From WTFY01 sp964614915 (GTDB taxonomy: Bacteria > Pseudomonadota > Gammaproteobacteria > UBA4575), in contig CAZTNC010000008.1 of assembly GCA_964614915.1 (NCBI GenBank), positions 1 through 64,000 on the forward strand: a DNA stretch of 64,000 nucleotides, in the 5' to 3' direction. Of this stretch, positions 17,121 to 25,512 are shown one piece after another (position 1 is the stretch's first letter; the number at the start of each line of letters is the position of its first letter). Under the pieces are notes generated by a model that was not told the origin of the DNA, ran no database searches, and saw only the letters and a list, made by a program, of their open reading frames with translations. The position numbers and the translations under genes were made by a program.

Positions 17121-17792
17121 TCACTCTGCAGGAATCCCGACACCTTCCGGAAGGTCCGATTCATCGGCGGTTTCCAGACGATCGATCAACGCCTGTAGCG
17201 AAGTTTCCTGTATTTCCTGAGAGAAGCTGGTACGAAAATTTTTCACAAGGCTAAGCCCGTCTACAGAAAAGTCAAATATCTTCCATTCGTTTTGCTTGTT
17301 CTTGCGAAAGACGTAAGCCACCTGCAACGGAGGTTGACCCGCACCGATATCAAGTTCCGTTTGTACGATGCGATACTTGCCTTTCTGTTCCGGCTGGTTC
17401 GGCAATACCGTGAGTTCTGCCTTGCCATAATCCAGCAGTGTCTTGCCGAAAATGCGGATCAGCATGTCCTTGAACCCCAGCACGAAAGCCACCCGCTGTT
17501 CTTCACCTGCCAGTTTCCAGTGCTTGCCCAATATCAGCTTTCCCATCGAATCCAGATCCACAACGGGAACCAGGGTTGTATCGATCAGTTCACGAATCAG
17601 GTCGGGATCATTGCTCAACTGCTCATATTCTTCGTTCAGCACGGTTAGAACCTGCGCCGATGTTTCCTGAATGATCTGCTCCGGCGCACGACTATCCACC
17701 GCAAGCGCCGGCAGGACCAACAGCAAAAGCAATGTCGGCATGACGACAGCATGACGAAAAGTGTTCCGGACCATACATTCGAAACGGTTCAT
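17121..17792 (-). CDS. mlaC: Phospholipid-binding periplasmic protein MlaC
   Basis: MlaC shuttles phospholipids between the outer membrane and the inner-membrane MlaFEDB ABC complex to keep lipid asymmetry. The 223-residue protein has a cleavable signal (hydrophobic VVMPTLLLLLVLPALAVDS). It then shows the Ttg2/toluene-tolerance fold: EQIIQETSAQVLTVLNE, RELIDTTLVPVVDLDSMGKLILGKHW, FKDMLIRIFGKTLLDY, and VAYVFRKNKQNEWKIFDFSVDGLSLVKNFRTSF. An AGGAGAG site precedes the ATG. The genes normally upstream (mlaF, mlaE, mlaD) and mlaB downstream are not here, so this copy is orphaned at its ancestral position next to murA. Confidence 0.93.
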   Translation of the reverse strand: MNRFECMVRNTFRHAVVMPTLLLLLVLPALAVDSRAPEQIIQETSAQVLTVLNEEYEQLSNDPDLIRELIDTTLVPVVDLDSMGKLILGKHWKLAGEEQRVAFVLGFKDMLIRIFGKTLLDYGKAELTVLPNQPEQKGKYRIVQTELDIGAGQPPLQVAYVFRKNKQNEWKIFDFSVDGLSLVKNFRTSFSQEIQETSLQALIDRLETADESDLPEGVGIPAE

Positions 17793-18172
17793 GACGGGTC
17801 TCTCCTGTCATTCCTCATGGTGGTAGATTTTGACGTGCGAATCGGTGCGCACTCAGGGTAGTGAAATATGATCCTGACGTCAATTTGACAGGGGTCTCGC
17901 CTGTGGCCTGTGCCTGATGGGCAAAGTCTTCCAAGAGCAGACAATCAAAGAAACCCCTTTGTAGAATGTTTTCTGCATTGCACAGGGTAATGAAATCGGT
18001 GAAGTCGCACAATGGAATTGCGTGCGAAGCGTTCCGGTGCATGTCGCAGGCACTTGAGCCATGGCGGGCCACCCCTCTCATAGCAGAATGCTTGGCTATT
18101 TATTTCCATATCTGATACAAACTGACAGCTGTCATTAATCCCGGCCTGCCCAACTTTCTTAGCCAGTCAAAC
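17793..18172. other. Intergenic region between divergent mlaC and caxA
   Basis: About 380 bp with no credible gene. Short open frames here (for example 17815-18081 on the minus strand) have no recognisable domain. In related genomes mlaFED would fill this interval, but I see no recognisable remnant at protein level. A perfect 12-bp palindrome, TGACAGCTGTCA (18123-18134), lies 38 bp upstream of caxA and is a candidate operator. The region must also hold the mlaC promoter. Confidence 0.5.
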
Positions 18173-19120
18173 ATGTTCCTACTCACCGCAGCGCTTGTGG
18201 CAGGCTTTTTACTTCTGGCGTGGAGCGCGGACCAGCTGGTCAGCAGTGCACTCCAGCTGGGACAGCGGCTGAAGATTCCGGCATACATCATCGGGTTTCT
18301 GGTACTGGGATTCGGTACCTCGGCTCCCGAATTACTGGTCTCTGGCATATCGGCATGGCAGGGAAACCCGGGACTGGCCATCGGCAATGCCGTCGGTTCG
18401 AACATCACAAACATATTGCTGATTCTGGGCGTAACCTTATGTGTATCGCCTCTTTATCTGCACGAAGATGCCCTGCAAAGGGACTTCATCATACTGATTG
18501 CGGCCACGGCATTGTTTGCCGTGCTGATCTTCGACCGGCAACTGCAGCTTCATGATGGCCTGATTCTGCTAGTGATTATGGCGGCCATTCTGTACTACAT
18601 GACCCGCCGCAAACTTGAAGAGCAGGCACTGGAAGAATCCAAGCCAGTCTCTGCCGAAAAGAAACTGGCTGCCTTGTCGGCCTTGCTGCTGGTCAGTCTC
18701 GCGGTTTTGCTGGCAAGTTCAAAACTTGTAGTGTGGAGTTCGATCTCCATCGCAAAGCTTTTGGGCATCAGCGACCTGATCATCGGTCTGACCTTGGTCG
18801 CCTTTGGAACCAGCCTGCCGGAACTGGCCACCTGTCTGGCCAGCGCCCTCAAAAAACGAAGTGAGCTGGTGCTGGGCAATATCGTAGGCTCAAATATTTT
18901 CAACATTCTCGGAGTCGTCGGTACGGCAAGCGTGATTACCAGCTACTCGATTCCACGTGAAATCTACACACGGGATCTGCCTGTCATGTCGGCTGTGACT
19001 GCAGCACTGTTTCTTGCAGTACTGGCCTTGCAGCGCAGCAAAAAAATTCCGCGCGGTCTGAGTATCTTATTTATATCCTCGTACTTTGCGTATATATTCC
19101 TGATCTACCTACAAGCCTAG
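18173..19120 (+). CDS. caxA: Calcium/sodium antiporter (YrbG/CaxA family)
   Basis: An inner-membrane cation exchanger of the Ca2+:cation antiporter superfamily. The 315-residue protein has about ten hydrophobic segments and two inverted alpha-repeats. The first carries LGFGTSAPELLVSGISA and GNAVGSNITNILLILG; the second carries LTLVAFGTSLPELATCLAS and LGNIVGSNIFNILGVVG. The acidic residues in the PEL motifs are the ion ligands. A positively charged, glutamate-rich cytoplasmic loop (residues about 143-165) separates the halves. It leads the kdsC-lptCAB-rpoN run as yrbG does in E. coli, but kdsD is missing between it and kdsC. Confidence 0.93.
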   Translation: MFLLTAALVAGFLLLAWSADQLVSSALQLGQRLKIPAYIIGFLVLGFGTSAPELLVSGISAWQGNPGLAIGNAVGSNITNILLILGVTLCVSPLYLHEDALQRDFIILIAATALFAVLIFDRQLQLHDGLILLVIMAAILYYMTRRKLEEQALEESKPVSAEKKLAALSALLLVSLAVLLASSKLVVWSSISIAKLLGISDLIIGLTLVAFGTSLPELATCLASALKKRSELVLGNIVGSNIFNILGVVGTASVITSYSIPREIYTRDLPVMSAVTAALFLAVLALQRSKKIPRGLSILFISSYFAYIFLIYLQA

Positions 19121-19144
19121 CGGACCCAGCTACTGCCTACCCCC

Positions 19145-19678
19145 ATGAATGTCTCAGAGGAAGCTTATGAGCGCGCCAGGAAAATACGCCTGGTACTGTT
19201 TGACGTCGATGGAGTGCTGACAGACGGCCATATTTATCTTGATGACAGCGGTACGGAAACCAAGGCCTTCCACACGCATGACGGTCACGGCATACGTCTC
19301 CTGCTGCATTACGGGTTTGAGGTAGGTGTCATTACCGGCCGGACATCAAAATCGCTCGAGCACCGAATGCAGGATCTTGGGGTGAAACATGTGTACCAGG
19401 GCTGCAAGGACAAGTTCCTCGTATTCCAGGAACTGCTGACCGAACTGAAGCTCGACGAACAGCAGGCCGCATACGTCGGGGACGATATTTTCGACCTGCA
19501 GATAATGTCCCGCTGCGGCCTTGCGGTCGCCGTGGCGAATGCCAATGTGCATGTCAAGCAGCATGCACACTGCGAAACGACCAGTACAGGCGGGCACGGT
19601 GCGGTACGGGAGGTATGTGAGCTGGTGCTGGATGCCCAGGGCCTGCTGGGGCAGGTCTTGTCGCATAACCTGCGCTGA
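19145..19678 (+). CDS. kdsC: 3-deoxy-D-manno-octulosonate-8-phosphate phosphatase KdsC
   Basis: KdsC dephosphorylates Kdo-8-phosphate to give Kdo for the LPS inner core. The 177-residue protein is a C0-type HAD phosphatase (no cap; tetramers shield the site). Motif I is VLFDVDGVLTDGHIYLDD with the nucleophile and acid/base aspartates, motif II is GVITGRTSKSLEHR, and motif III/IV is AAYVGDDIFDLQIMSRCGLAVAV. The C-terminal ...TSTGGHGAVREVCELVL is also typical. It starts 24 nt after caxA and 8 nt before lptC. Confidence 0.95.
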   Translation: MNVSEEAYERARKIRLVLFDVDGVLTDGHIYLDDSGTETKAFHTHDGHGIRLLLHYGFEVGVITGRTSKSLEHRMQDLGVKHVYQGCKDKFLVFQELLTELKLDEQQAAYVGDDIFDLQIMSRCGLAVAVANANVHVKQHAHCETTSTGGHGAVREVCELVLDAQGLLGQVLSHNLR

Positions 19679-19686
19679 GCACCACC

Positions 19687-20253
19687 ATGCGGTCCAGACT
19701 GATTTGGATTGGCTGCCTGATCATTTTAGGTGCTGCAGCTGCACTGTGGTTTTTGAGTCAGCGGGATACCCCCGTTGAGGTGAGCCGCACCGGTATCCCC
19801 CTCAACACCCCCTCCGTCAGTTTTGACAGCGTTGAAATGGTCATCAATGCTGCCGATGGCAAACCACAGTACAAGGTACTGGCAGACAGATACCAGTTGT
19901 ATGAAACTGAAAACCGCAGCCAGTTTGATCTCCCCAGTATTACTCTCTATGATAATGAAGGCAGCCAGATTCATGTCCAGGCCCTGCAGGGGGAAGCACA
20001 CGACGACAGCAGTGTAATTACCTTGACAGGCAATGTCCGAATCAATCAGGCACAACCCGGCAATAGCTCACATCCGCTGGTGATTACCACGGAGCGACTG
20101 ATCATATTCCCTGAAAAACAACGTGCGACTACAGACTCCACGATCACGGCAATGCGTGGATCGGAGATGTTTTCAGCACAGGGCATGAGCCTGGACCTAA
20201 AAAAGGAAGTCCTGTACTTACACAGCAATGTCGAAGGCGTGTATCAACCCTAG
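19687..20253 (+). CDS. lptC: LPS export system protein LptC
   Basis: LptC is the bitopic inner-membrane component that passes LPS from the LptB2FG transporter to the periplasmic LptA bridge. The 188-residue protein has one N-terminal membrane helix (LIWIGCLIILGAAAALWFL). A periplasmic beta-jellyroll follows (PQYKVLADRYQLYETENRSQ, LPSITLYDNEGSQIHVQALQ, HDDSSVITLTGNVRI, LVITTERLIIFPEKQ). The order kdsC-lptC-lptA-lptB is conserved. Its last 26 nt overlap the start of lptA in another frame, which suggests translational coupling. Confidence 0.93.
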   Translation: MRSRLIWIGCLIILGAAAALWFLSQRDTPVEVSRTGIPLNTPSVSFDSVEMVINAADGKPQYKVLADRYQLYETENRSQFDLPSITLYDNEGSQIHVQALQGEAHDDSSVITLTGNVRINQAQPGNSSHPLVITTERLIIFPEKQRATTDSTITAMRGSEMFSAQGMSLDLKKEVLYLHSNVEGVYQP

Positions 20254-20770
20254 GCGCATCGTCTGGTCCGTATGCCTGGCAACCTTGATCGCCTGCAGTG
20301 CATGGCCAATGGTACATTCAGATGATTCGGGCAAGCCGATCAGCATCAAGGCCGATTCTGCTGAAATCAACGAGAATACAGGGATCAGCATATACCGCGG
20401 CCATGTCCGTGTAACACAAGGCAGCATGCTATTGACCGGGGACACCGTCGTGATCGAGTCTGTCGACAAGAACGTCCAGAAAATCAAATCCGAGGGTAAT
20501 TTAAGCACCTTCAGGCAAACCGCTGATGATGGCAGAACGGTGTATGCGGAAGCGGCAAAAATGGTTTACGACATTGGCAGGAAGCAAATCCTGCTCACCA
20601 AGAATGCAAAGCTGACCGAAAACGGCAACACCTTTGCAAGTGACAGTATTGTTTTCCACACGGACAAGAAAACCGTTAGTGGGGGAGATTCTACAGGGAA
20701 CGGAAGAGTGAATATTACGGTTCTACCTGAAACAGTCACGGACACACCACCAAACAAAACCGGTCCCTGA
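20228..20770 (+). CDS. lptA: LPS transport periplasmic protein LptA
   Basis: LptA polymerises into the periplasmic bridge carrying LPS to the outer membrane. The 180-residue protein has a signal peptide (IVWSVCLATLIACSAWPMVHS) followed by the OstA-like beta-jellyroll repeats: KPISIKADSAEINENTGISIYRG, HVRVTQGSMLLTGDTVVIE, KTVSGGDSTGNGRVNITVLPE. The start at 20228 overlaps lptC by 26 nt; it leaves a long charged n-region (MSKACINPRRIVW), which is acceptable. A later start is not available without losing the signal. Situated between lptC and lptB. Confidence 0.92.
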   Translation: MSKACINPRRIVWSVCLATLIACSAWPMVHSDDSGKPISIKADSAEINENTGISIYRGHVRVTQGSMLLTGDTVVIESVDKNVQKIKSEGNLSTFRQTADDGRTVYAEAAKMVYDIGRKQILLTKNAKLTENGNTFASDSIVFHTDKKTVSGGDSTGNGRVNITVLPETVTDTPPNKTGP

Positions 20771-20806
20771 TTACGTGCACGTCAAACCAGTCGGGATTCT
20801 TGCAGC

Positions 20807-21535
20807 ATGAACAAGCTACATGCAGAAAACTTGCACAAGCGATTCAATACGCATGTGGCAGTCCAGCAGGCAACACTGGAGGTTCAGTCCAGTGAGATTG
20901 TAGGTTTGCTGGGTCCCAACGGTGCAGGCAAGACCACATGCTTTTACATGCTGGCAGGACTGCTGCGTACGTCCGAGGGCCGCATCATTCTAAACGACCT
21001 GGACATCACCCACATGCCTATGCATGTGCGGGCCAGGCATGGCATCGGCTATTTACCACAGGAGCCATCCATTTTCCGCGGTCTTACTGTAGAACAGAAT
21101 ATTATGGTAAGTCTCGAGGCTCGTGAGGGCCTGGGGAAAAGACAGCGCAAGCAGCAGTGTGACAGCTTGCTTGCCGACCTGCGAATCGAGCATATCCGAG
21201 ACTCCAAAGGTCTGCAGTTGTCCGGTGGGGAAAGACGCCGCGCCGAGATCGCACGTGCGCTCGCAACCGAGCCAAAATTTATCTTGCTGGATGAGCCGTT
21301 TACAGGAGTAGACCCCATCTCGGTAAAGGATATACAGCAAATACTTAAGGACCTGCGCAGTCATGGAATCGGCTTGCTGATCACCGACCACAATGTCCGT
21401 GAAACACTTGGCATATGTGATCGTGCCTATATCCTCAACAACGGGCATGTTCTGGCTGAAGGTCCACCCTCCAGCATCCTCGCAGACCAGCAGGTGCGGG
21501 ACACTTATCTGGGCAAACACTTCTCGCTGGGCTAG
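20807..21535 (+). CDS. lptB: LPS export ABC transporter ATP-binding protein LptB
   Basis: LptB is the cytoplasmic ATPase of the LptB2FGC complex that extracts LPS from the inner membrane. The 242-residue protein has all ABC motifs: Walker A GPNGAGKTTCFYML, Q-loop YLPQEPSIFRGLTVEQN, signature LSGGERRRAEIARAL, Walker B FILLDEPFTGVDPISV and switch His in ITDHNVRETLGICDRAYIL. The ERRRAE signature and the EPSIFRGLT Q-loop region are distinctive for LptB. It is followed after 129 nt by rpoN. Confidence 0.97.
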   Translation: MNKLHAENLHKRFNTHVAVQQATLEVQSSEIVGLLGPNGAGKTTCFYMLAGLLRTSEGRIILNDLDITHMPMHVRARHGIGYLPQEPSIFRGLTVEQNIMVSLEAREGLGKRQRKQQCDSLLADLRIEHIRDSKGLQLSGGERRRAEIARALATEPKFILLDEPFTGVDPISVKDIQQILKDLRSHGIGLLITDHNVRETLGICDRAYILNNGHVLAEGPPSSILADQQVRDTYLGKHFSLG

Positions 21536-21664
21536 TCCGCCCGGACCAACCTGCCCCGCCTGCCAGGCCCGAGGGACTTCTGCACCCACTGGCATGGGCC
21601 AGGCCAGCTCGCATTCCGCGAATTGTCCATCCTGCACAAGCAATATTCATGCCATAATCTGGAC

Positions 21665-23116
21665 ATGCTAAAACCCACTCTACAACTGCGCCTTGGGCAG
21701 CAGCTGACCATGACGCAACAGCTGCAACAGGCTATTCGTCTCTTGCAGCTGTCATCACTCGAACTCAAGGCTGCTATCCAGGAAGCCTATGAATCCAATC
21801 CCTTGCTCGAAACCGAGGAAACCGATGAAGCTGCGGACCAGCTTGGAGAAAACGGAAAAACCGGGGAAGACAACCATGAAACCCCGCCGGGTGCAAGCGA
21901 CCACATGGTATCGGAAGAGCCGGGCACAGACAGTGAGTGGGATGACATGTACGAGTCCTCCTATCTGCCGGGTCCCGGTTACCAGACCGAGGATCATCTC
22001 GACTACTTGGAGTCGAGAACGGCAGAGACCCATGACTCCCTGCAGGATCACCTGTTGTGGCAACTTGAGCTCAGTGCACTTTCTGACTGGGATCTTCTGG
22101 TGGCCGGAACCCTGGTCAATGCCCTGGATGAATCCGGGTATTTGCATGAGTCACTGGAAACCATACATGGCAGTCTGAACCAGACGCACGAAATAGAACT
22201 GGATGAGATCGAGGCAGTCCTCAAGTTCGTGCAGCGGCTTGATCCGGTCGGCTGTGGAACACGCAACCTCCGCGAATGTCTGGACGTACAGCTGCAACAA
22301 ATGCCCGATGACCTGCCCTTCCTGTCACAGGCGCGTTCAATCGTAGCGGAGCATCTCGACTTGGTGGGGACAAAAGACTATGCAAAATTAAGTGCCCGCA
22401 GTGGATTCAGTATTGAAGAAATTGAAAATGCTGTCGTACTGATCCAAACCCTGCATCCCAAGCCAGGAGACCTGATCAATACACAAAAGTCTGAATACAT
22501 CGTGCCCGACGTGTATGTCGAAAAACATGGACAAGCATGGAGGGTACGGCTGAATCCGTATACCACACCGAAACTGGGCATCAACAGCGTATATTCGAAT
22601 ATGATCAAGAACCTGGCAAGCAGCGAAGCAGATTATATGCGCGGCCAGTTGCAAGAGGCACGCTGGTTAATCAAAAGCATCCAGCGACGCAACCAGACCC
22701 TTGTGCGTGTGGCAACATCTATTGTCAAGCATCAGCAGGCTTTTTTTGAGTATGGTGAGGAAGCCATGCAGCCTCTGGTCCTGAAGGACATTGCCGATGA
22801 AATCGATATGCATGAATCCACCGTATCACGCATAACCACGAACAAATACATGGATTCTCCAAAAGGTATCTTTGAGTTCAAGTATTTCTTTTCGAGCCAC
22901 GTCAGTACCAACGATGGGGGCGTATGCTCTGCCATTGCGATCAAGGCGATGATCAAGAAGCTGGTACAGGAGGAAAACCGGGCCAAGCCCTTGAGTGATA
23001 ACAAGATTGCAGGCCTGCTTGAGCAAAAAGGCATCAGCGTTGCGCGCCGCACGATCGCCAAATACCGCGAATCCCTGACCATCCCGCCATCCAGCCAGCG
23101 CCGGCAGCCCGGATGA
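21665..23116 (+). CDS. rpoN: RNA polymerase sigma-54 factor
   Basis: Sigma-54 directs transcription from -24/-12 promoters and needs AAA+ activators. The chosen ATG (MLKPTLQLRLGQQLTMTQQL) gives 483 residues starting with the glutamine/leucine-rich activator-interacting region I. The in-frame extension to 21623 is unlike the family. Region II is acidic (ETEETDEAADQLGENGKT and nearby residues). The core-binding region follows, then the helix-turn-helix (ADEIDMHESTVSRITTNKYM) and near the C-terminus the RpoN box ARRTIAKYRESL, which reads the -24 element. It is followed by hpf and ptsN, the usual order. Confidence 0.97.
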   Translation: MLKPTLQLRLGQQLTMTQQLQQAIRLLQLSSLELKAAIQEAYESNPLLETEETDEAADQLGENGKTGEDNHETPPGASDHMVSEEPGTDSEWDDMYESSYLPGPGYQTEDHLDYLESRTAETHDSLQDHLLWQLELSALSDWDLLVAGTLVNALDESGYLHESLETIHGSLNQTHEIELDEIEAVLKFVQRLDPVGCGTRNLRECLDVQLQQMPDDLPFLSQARSIVAEHLDLVGTKDYAKLSARSGFSIEEIENAVVLIQTLHPKPGDLINTQKSEYIVPDVYVEKHGQAWRVRLNPYTTPKLGINSVYSNMIKNLASSEADYMRGQLQEARWLIKSIQRRNQTLVRVATSIVKHQQAFFEYGEEAMQPLVLKDIADEIDMHESTVSRITTNKYMDSPKGIFEFKYFFSSHVSTNDGGVCSAIAIKAMIKKLVQEENRAKPLSDNKIAGLLEQKGISVARRTIAKYRESLTIPPSSQRRQPG

Positions 23117-23173
23117 AAGTTTTAATCTCACTGCTTCTATGCTTAACTGTTATTAGTGCCAAGAGGAATAACT

Positions 23174-23494
23174 ATGCGAATAAATATAACCGGCCATCAT
23201 CTCAAAGTGACCGATGCCCTGAGGAATCATGTAGAAAAGAAATTCAAGCGGCTAACCAGACACTTTGAACAGGTGATAAATGTTCACGTTGTCTTGACTG
23301 TTGAAAAGCTCACCCATAAGGCGGAAGCCTCCCTGCAGGTAAGTGGCAGCAAGATTTTTGCAAACTCATACAATGAAGGCATGTATGCGGCCGTAGACTC
23401 TCTGGTTGATAAGCTGGACCGGCAGATCGTCAAACACAAAGAAAAACTAAAAGATCATCATCAAAGCGAAGTGAGGCATCGTACAAACTACTGA
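23174..23494 (+). CDS. hpf: Ribosome hibernation promoting factor (short HPF/YfiA family)
   Basis: HPF binds the 30S decoding centre and helps form inactive 100S ribosome dimers in stationary phase. The 106-residue protein from ATG 23174 (good AAGAGGA site upstream) has the beta-alpha-beta-beta-beta-alpha fold: MRINITGHHLKVTDALRNHVEKKFKRL, VHVVLTVEKLTHKAEASL, GMYAAVDSLVDKLDRQIVKHKEK. It is the short form with no C-terminal dimerisation domain. The six residues upstream in an alternative start are not family-like. It lies 57 nt after rpoN. Confidence 0.94.
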   Translation: MRINITGHHLKVTDALRNHVEKKFKRLTRHFEQVINVHVVLTVEKLTHKAEASLQVSGSKIFANSYNEGMYAAVDSLVDKLDRQIVKHKEKLKDHHQSEVRHRTNY

Positions 23495-23512
23495 TCTCCG
23501 GGATCTCGGGTT

Positions 23513-23980
23513 ATGCTCCTCAAAGACTACATCTCTGAGAAAGGAGTGATATTTGCCACATCTGTCAGCAGCAAAAAAAGGGCGCTGGAACTTCTCAGTG
23601 AATCTCTAGCACAACAGCATCCGGATTTGACAAAAAACAGGGTGTTGGATGCCTTGCTTGCACGTGAAAAACTCGGCAGCACGGGGCTCGGCAAAGGAAT
23701 TGCAATCCCGCATTGCCGGCTGTCGGAAATTGAAAATATCTACGTGGCCATGCTCAAGCTGGACAAGGGGGTTGAATTTGAATCTACAGACGGCCTGGCA
23801 GTTAATTTCTTGTTTTGCATGGTGGTACCTGAAGATGCTGCGGAAGAGCAACTTCATCTGTTGTCTGGTCTCGCCAAGCTTCTGGGAAATGACCAGATTC
23901 GGCAATCCATAGAAAAATGCAGTCATGCAGAATGCCTTTGCAACTTGCTTTGTCAGAACCCGGGACACTTCGTGTCCTGA
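23513..23980 (+). CDS. ptsN: Nitrogen-regulatory PTS EIIA (EIIA-Ntr)
   Basis: PtsN is the output protein of the nitrogen PTS. Its phosphorylation state regulates potassium transport, sensor kinases and other targets rather than sugar uptake. The 155-residue protein has the fructose/mannitol EIIA fold with the phospho-accepting His67 in GLGKGIAIPHCRL, preceded by ARREKLGSTG-like residues (AREKLGSTG). The C-terminal helices include LLSGLAKLLGNDQIRQSI. It sits between hpf and the short hprK, as in beta- and Xanthomonas-type genomes. Confidence 0.95.
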   Translation: MLLKDYISEKGVIFATSVSSKKRALELLSESLAQQHPDLTKNRVLDALLAREKLGSTGLGKGIAIPHCRLSEIENIYVAMLKLDKGVEFESTDGLAVNFLFCMVVPEDAAEEQLHLLSGLAKLLGNDQIRQSIEKCSHAECLCNLLCQNPGHFVS

Positions 23981-24098
23981 CCCTGTAGACGAAAATTCCC
24001 TGCAAGACGACCTGCTGTTTTCACTTCAATGTGAGACAGGAGGAACTCATGTGACCTGCACTTGGCGATGACGGGTAGACTGCACGAGACCGGATTTT

Positions 24099-24641
24099 GT
24101 GGCAATGAAGTTTGCTGAAATATCCATATTGCATGGCGTGTTCATGGAAATCGCAGGCACCGGTGTGCTGCTTACGGGGCAAAGCGGACTGGGCAAAAGT
24201 GAGCTTGCTCTGGAACTTATCAGTAGGGGGCATCGGCTGATTGCAGATGATGCCCCGGAATTTACCCGAATTGCACGGGAAACGATTTGTGGAACCTGCC
24301 CCGATGCACTGCAAAACTTTCTCGAAGTACGGGGATTGGGAATATTAAATATACGCGAGATGTACGGGGAGGAAGCAGTCAAATCAAGTCAACATCTGGA
24401 ATTGATCATCAAGTTGACGGCAGCCGACCAGATACCTTCGAAAGCCGAGGACCGGATCCAGCTTCCTGGAAGCAGAACCGATGTGCTCGGCGTGGACATC
24501 CCCACAATCGTCCTTCCTGTATCCCCGAACAGAAATCTTGCGGTCTTGGTTGAGGCTGCCGCACGCTTACGGTCGCTTGACAAGCGTGGCTACGTCGCCA
24601 GCCAGGATTTCAACGATCGCCAGAAAAAGCTGATGCAGTAA
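24099..24641 (+). CDS. hprK: HPr kinase/phosphorylase, catalytic domain only
   Basis: HprK phosphorylates and dephosphorylates Ser46 of HPr. This protein is about 180 residues from GTG 24099 (or 178 from ATG 24105), against roughly 310-320 for the full-length enzyme. It contains the entire C-terminal kinase domain: LHGV, Walker A TGQSGLGKSELALELISRG (residues 26-44), HRLIADD, the signature LEVRGLGILNIREMYG, and LPVSPNRNLAVLVEAAARL. An in-frame stop at 24069 and only 118 nt to ptsN leave no room for the N-terminal domain. The target HPr with Ser46 is encoded downstream, so the kinase may be active but differently regulated. Confidence 0.85.
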   Translation: MAMKFAEISILHGVFMEIAGTGVLLTGQSGLGKSELALELISRGHRLIADDAPEFTRIARETICGTCPDALQNFLEVRGLGILNIREMYGEEAVKSSQHLELIIKLTAADQIPSKAEDRIQLPGSRTDVLGVDIPTIVLPVSPNRNLAVLVEAAARLRSLDKRGYVASQDFNDRQKKLMQ

Positions 24642-24647
24642 ACACTG

Positions 24648-25511
24648 ATGAAACTAGTCGTCGTGAGCGGCCTGTCTGGCTCAGGGAAAACGGTCGCAAT
24701 CAATACCCTTGAGGACAATGATTTTTACTGCATCGATAACATGCCCCTGAACATGCTGCCTATCTGTATTGAGCAATTCATTGCAGCCTCTCCGGTTCCT
24801 TATGAAAAAATTGCCATCGGTGTGGATGCACGTAACGTCAGCCAAGACATTCATGCGTTCCCGAATATCATCAAGGAATTCAGGCAACAAGACATTGACC
24901 TCGAGCTTGTCTATCTGGAGGCCAGCAACCAGACACTGATACAGCGATACAATGAAACCGGCCGCAAGCACCCGTTTACCCAGAAAGGATTGTCGCTGGT
25001 TGATGCCATACAAGTGGAAAAGCAAATCCTTTCAGAAGTCGTCCTGCTTGCAGATATCTGTATTGACACCACCTCAACCAATGTGCGGCAATTGCGTTCT
25101 GTCATTACAGACCGGGTGTGCAGAAACCGGTCGGCGACACTGACCCTGTTGTTACAGTCGTTTGGTTTTAAGTACAGTGTCCCGAATGATTCGAATTACG
25201 TTTTTGATGTGCGCTTTCTGCCTAATCCGTACTGGGAGCAGTGCCTGCGCAGCCTTAGCGGTAAACACCCGGAAGTCATTGACTATCTCCAGTCCCATAA
25301 AGAAGTACGGCAAATGATCACTTCGATTGGTGATTTCATCGAGTACTGGGCACCGTATTTTTCCCGGGAAAGCCGCAATTATCTGAGTGTTTCCGTCGGA
25401 TGTACTGGTGGCCAGCATCGCTCGGTACACATCACAGAATTTCTGGCGGACCGTTTCAGAAACTCTGCAGACAAGCATGTACTGGTCCGACACCGTGACC
25501 TGAAGTACTAA
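24648..25511 (+). CDS. rapZ: RNase adapter protein RapZ
   Basis: RapZ binds small RNAs (GlmZ/GlmY in E. coli) and presents them to RNase E. It also senses glucosamine-6-phosphate and thereby sets cell-wall precursor supply. The 287-residue protein has an N-terminal P-loop domain (VVVSGLSGSGKTVAINTLED, IGVDARN, VYLEASNQTLIQRYNETGRKHP). The C-terminal domain has FDVRFLPNPYW and the conserved VSVGCTGGQHRSVHI motif. It begins 6 nt after hprK and ends 1 nt before the EIIA-Man gene. Whether GlmZ-like RNAs exist in this organism cannot be judged here. Confidence 0.95.
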   Translation: MKLVVVSGLSGSGKTVAINTLEDNDFYCIDNMPLNMLPICIEQFIAASPVPYEKIAIGVDARNVSQDIHAFPNIIKEFRQQDIDLELVYLEASNQTLIQRYNETGRKHPFTQKGLSLVDAIQVEKQILSEVVLLADICIDTTSTNVRQLRSVITDRVCRNRSATLTLLLQSFGFKYSVPNDSNYVFDVRFLPNPYWEQCLRSLSGKHPEVIDYLQSHKEVRQMITSIGDFIEYWAPYFSRESRNYLSVSVGCTGGQHRSVHITEFLADRFRNSADKHVLVRHRDLKY

Positions 25512-25512
25512 T

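Noticed and set aside
17815..18081. 88-codon open frame on the minus strand upstream of mlaC
   Set aside because: No domain, no hydrophobic or compositional signature and no good ribosome-binding site; does not resemble MlaD.
23981..24098. Hidden N-terminal domain of HprK
   Set aside because: An in-frame stop at 24069 and only 118 nt of space; no HPr-kinase N-domain residues in any frame.
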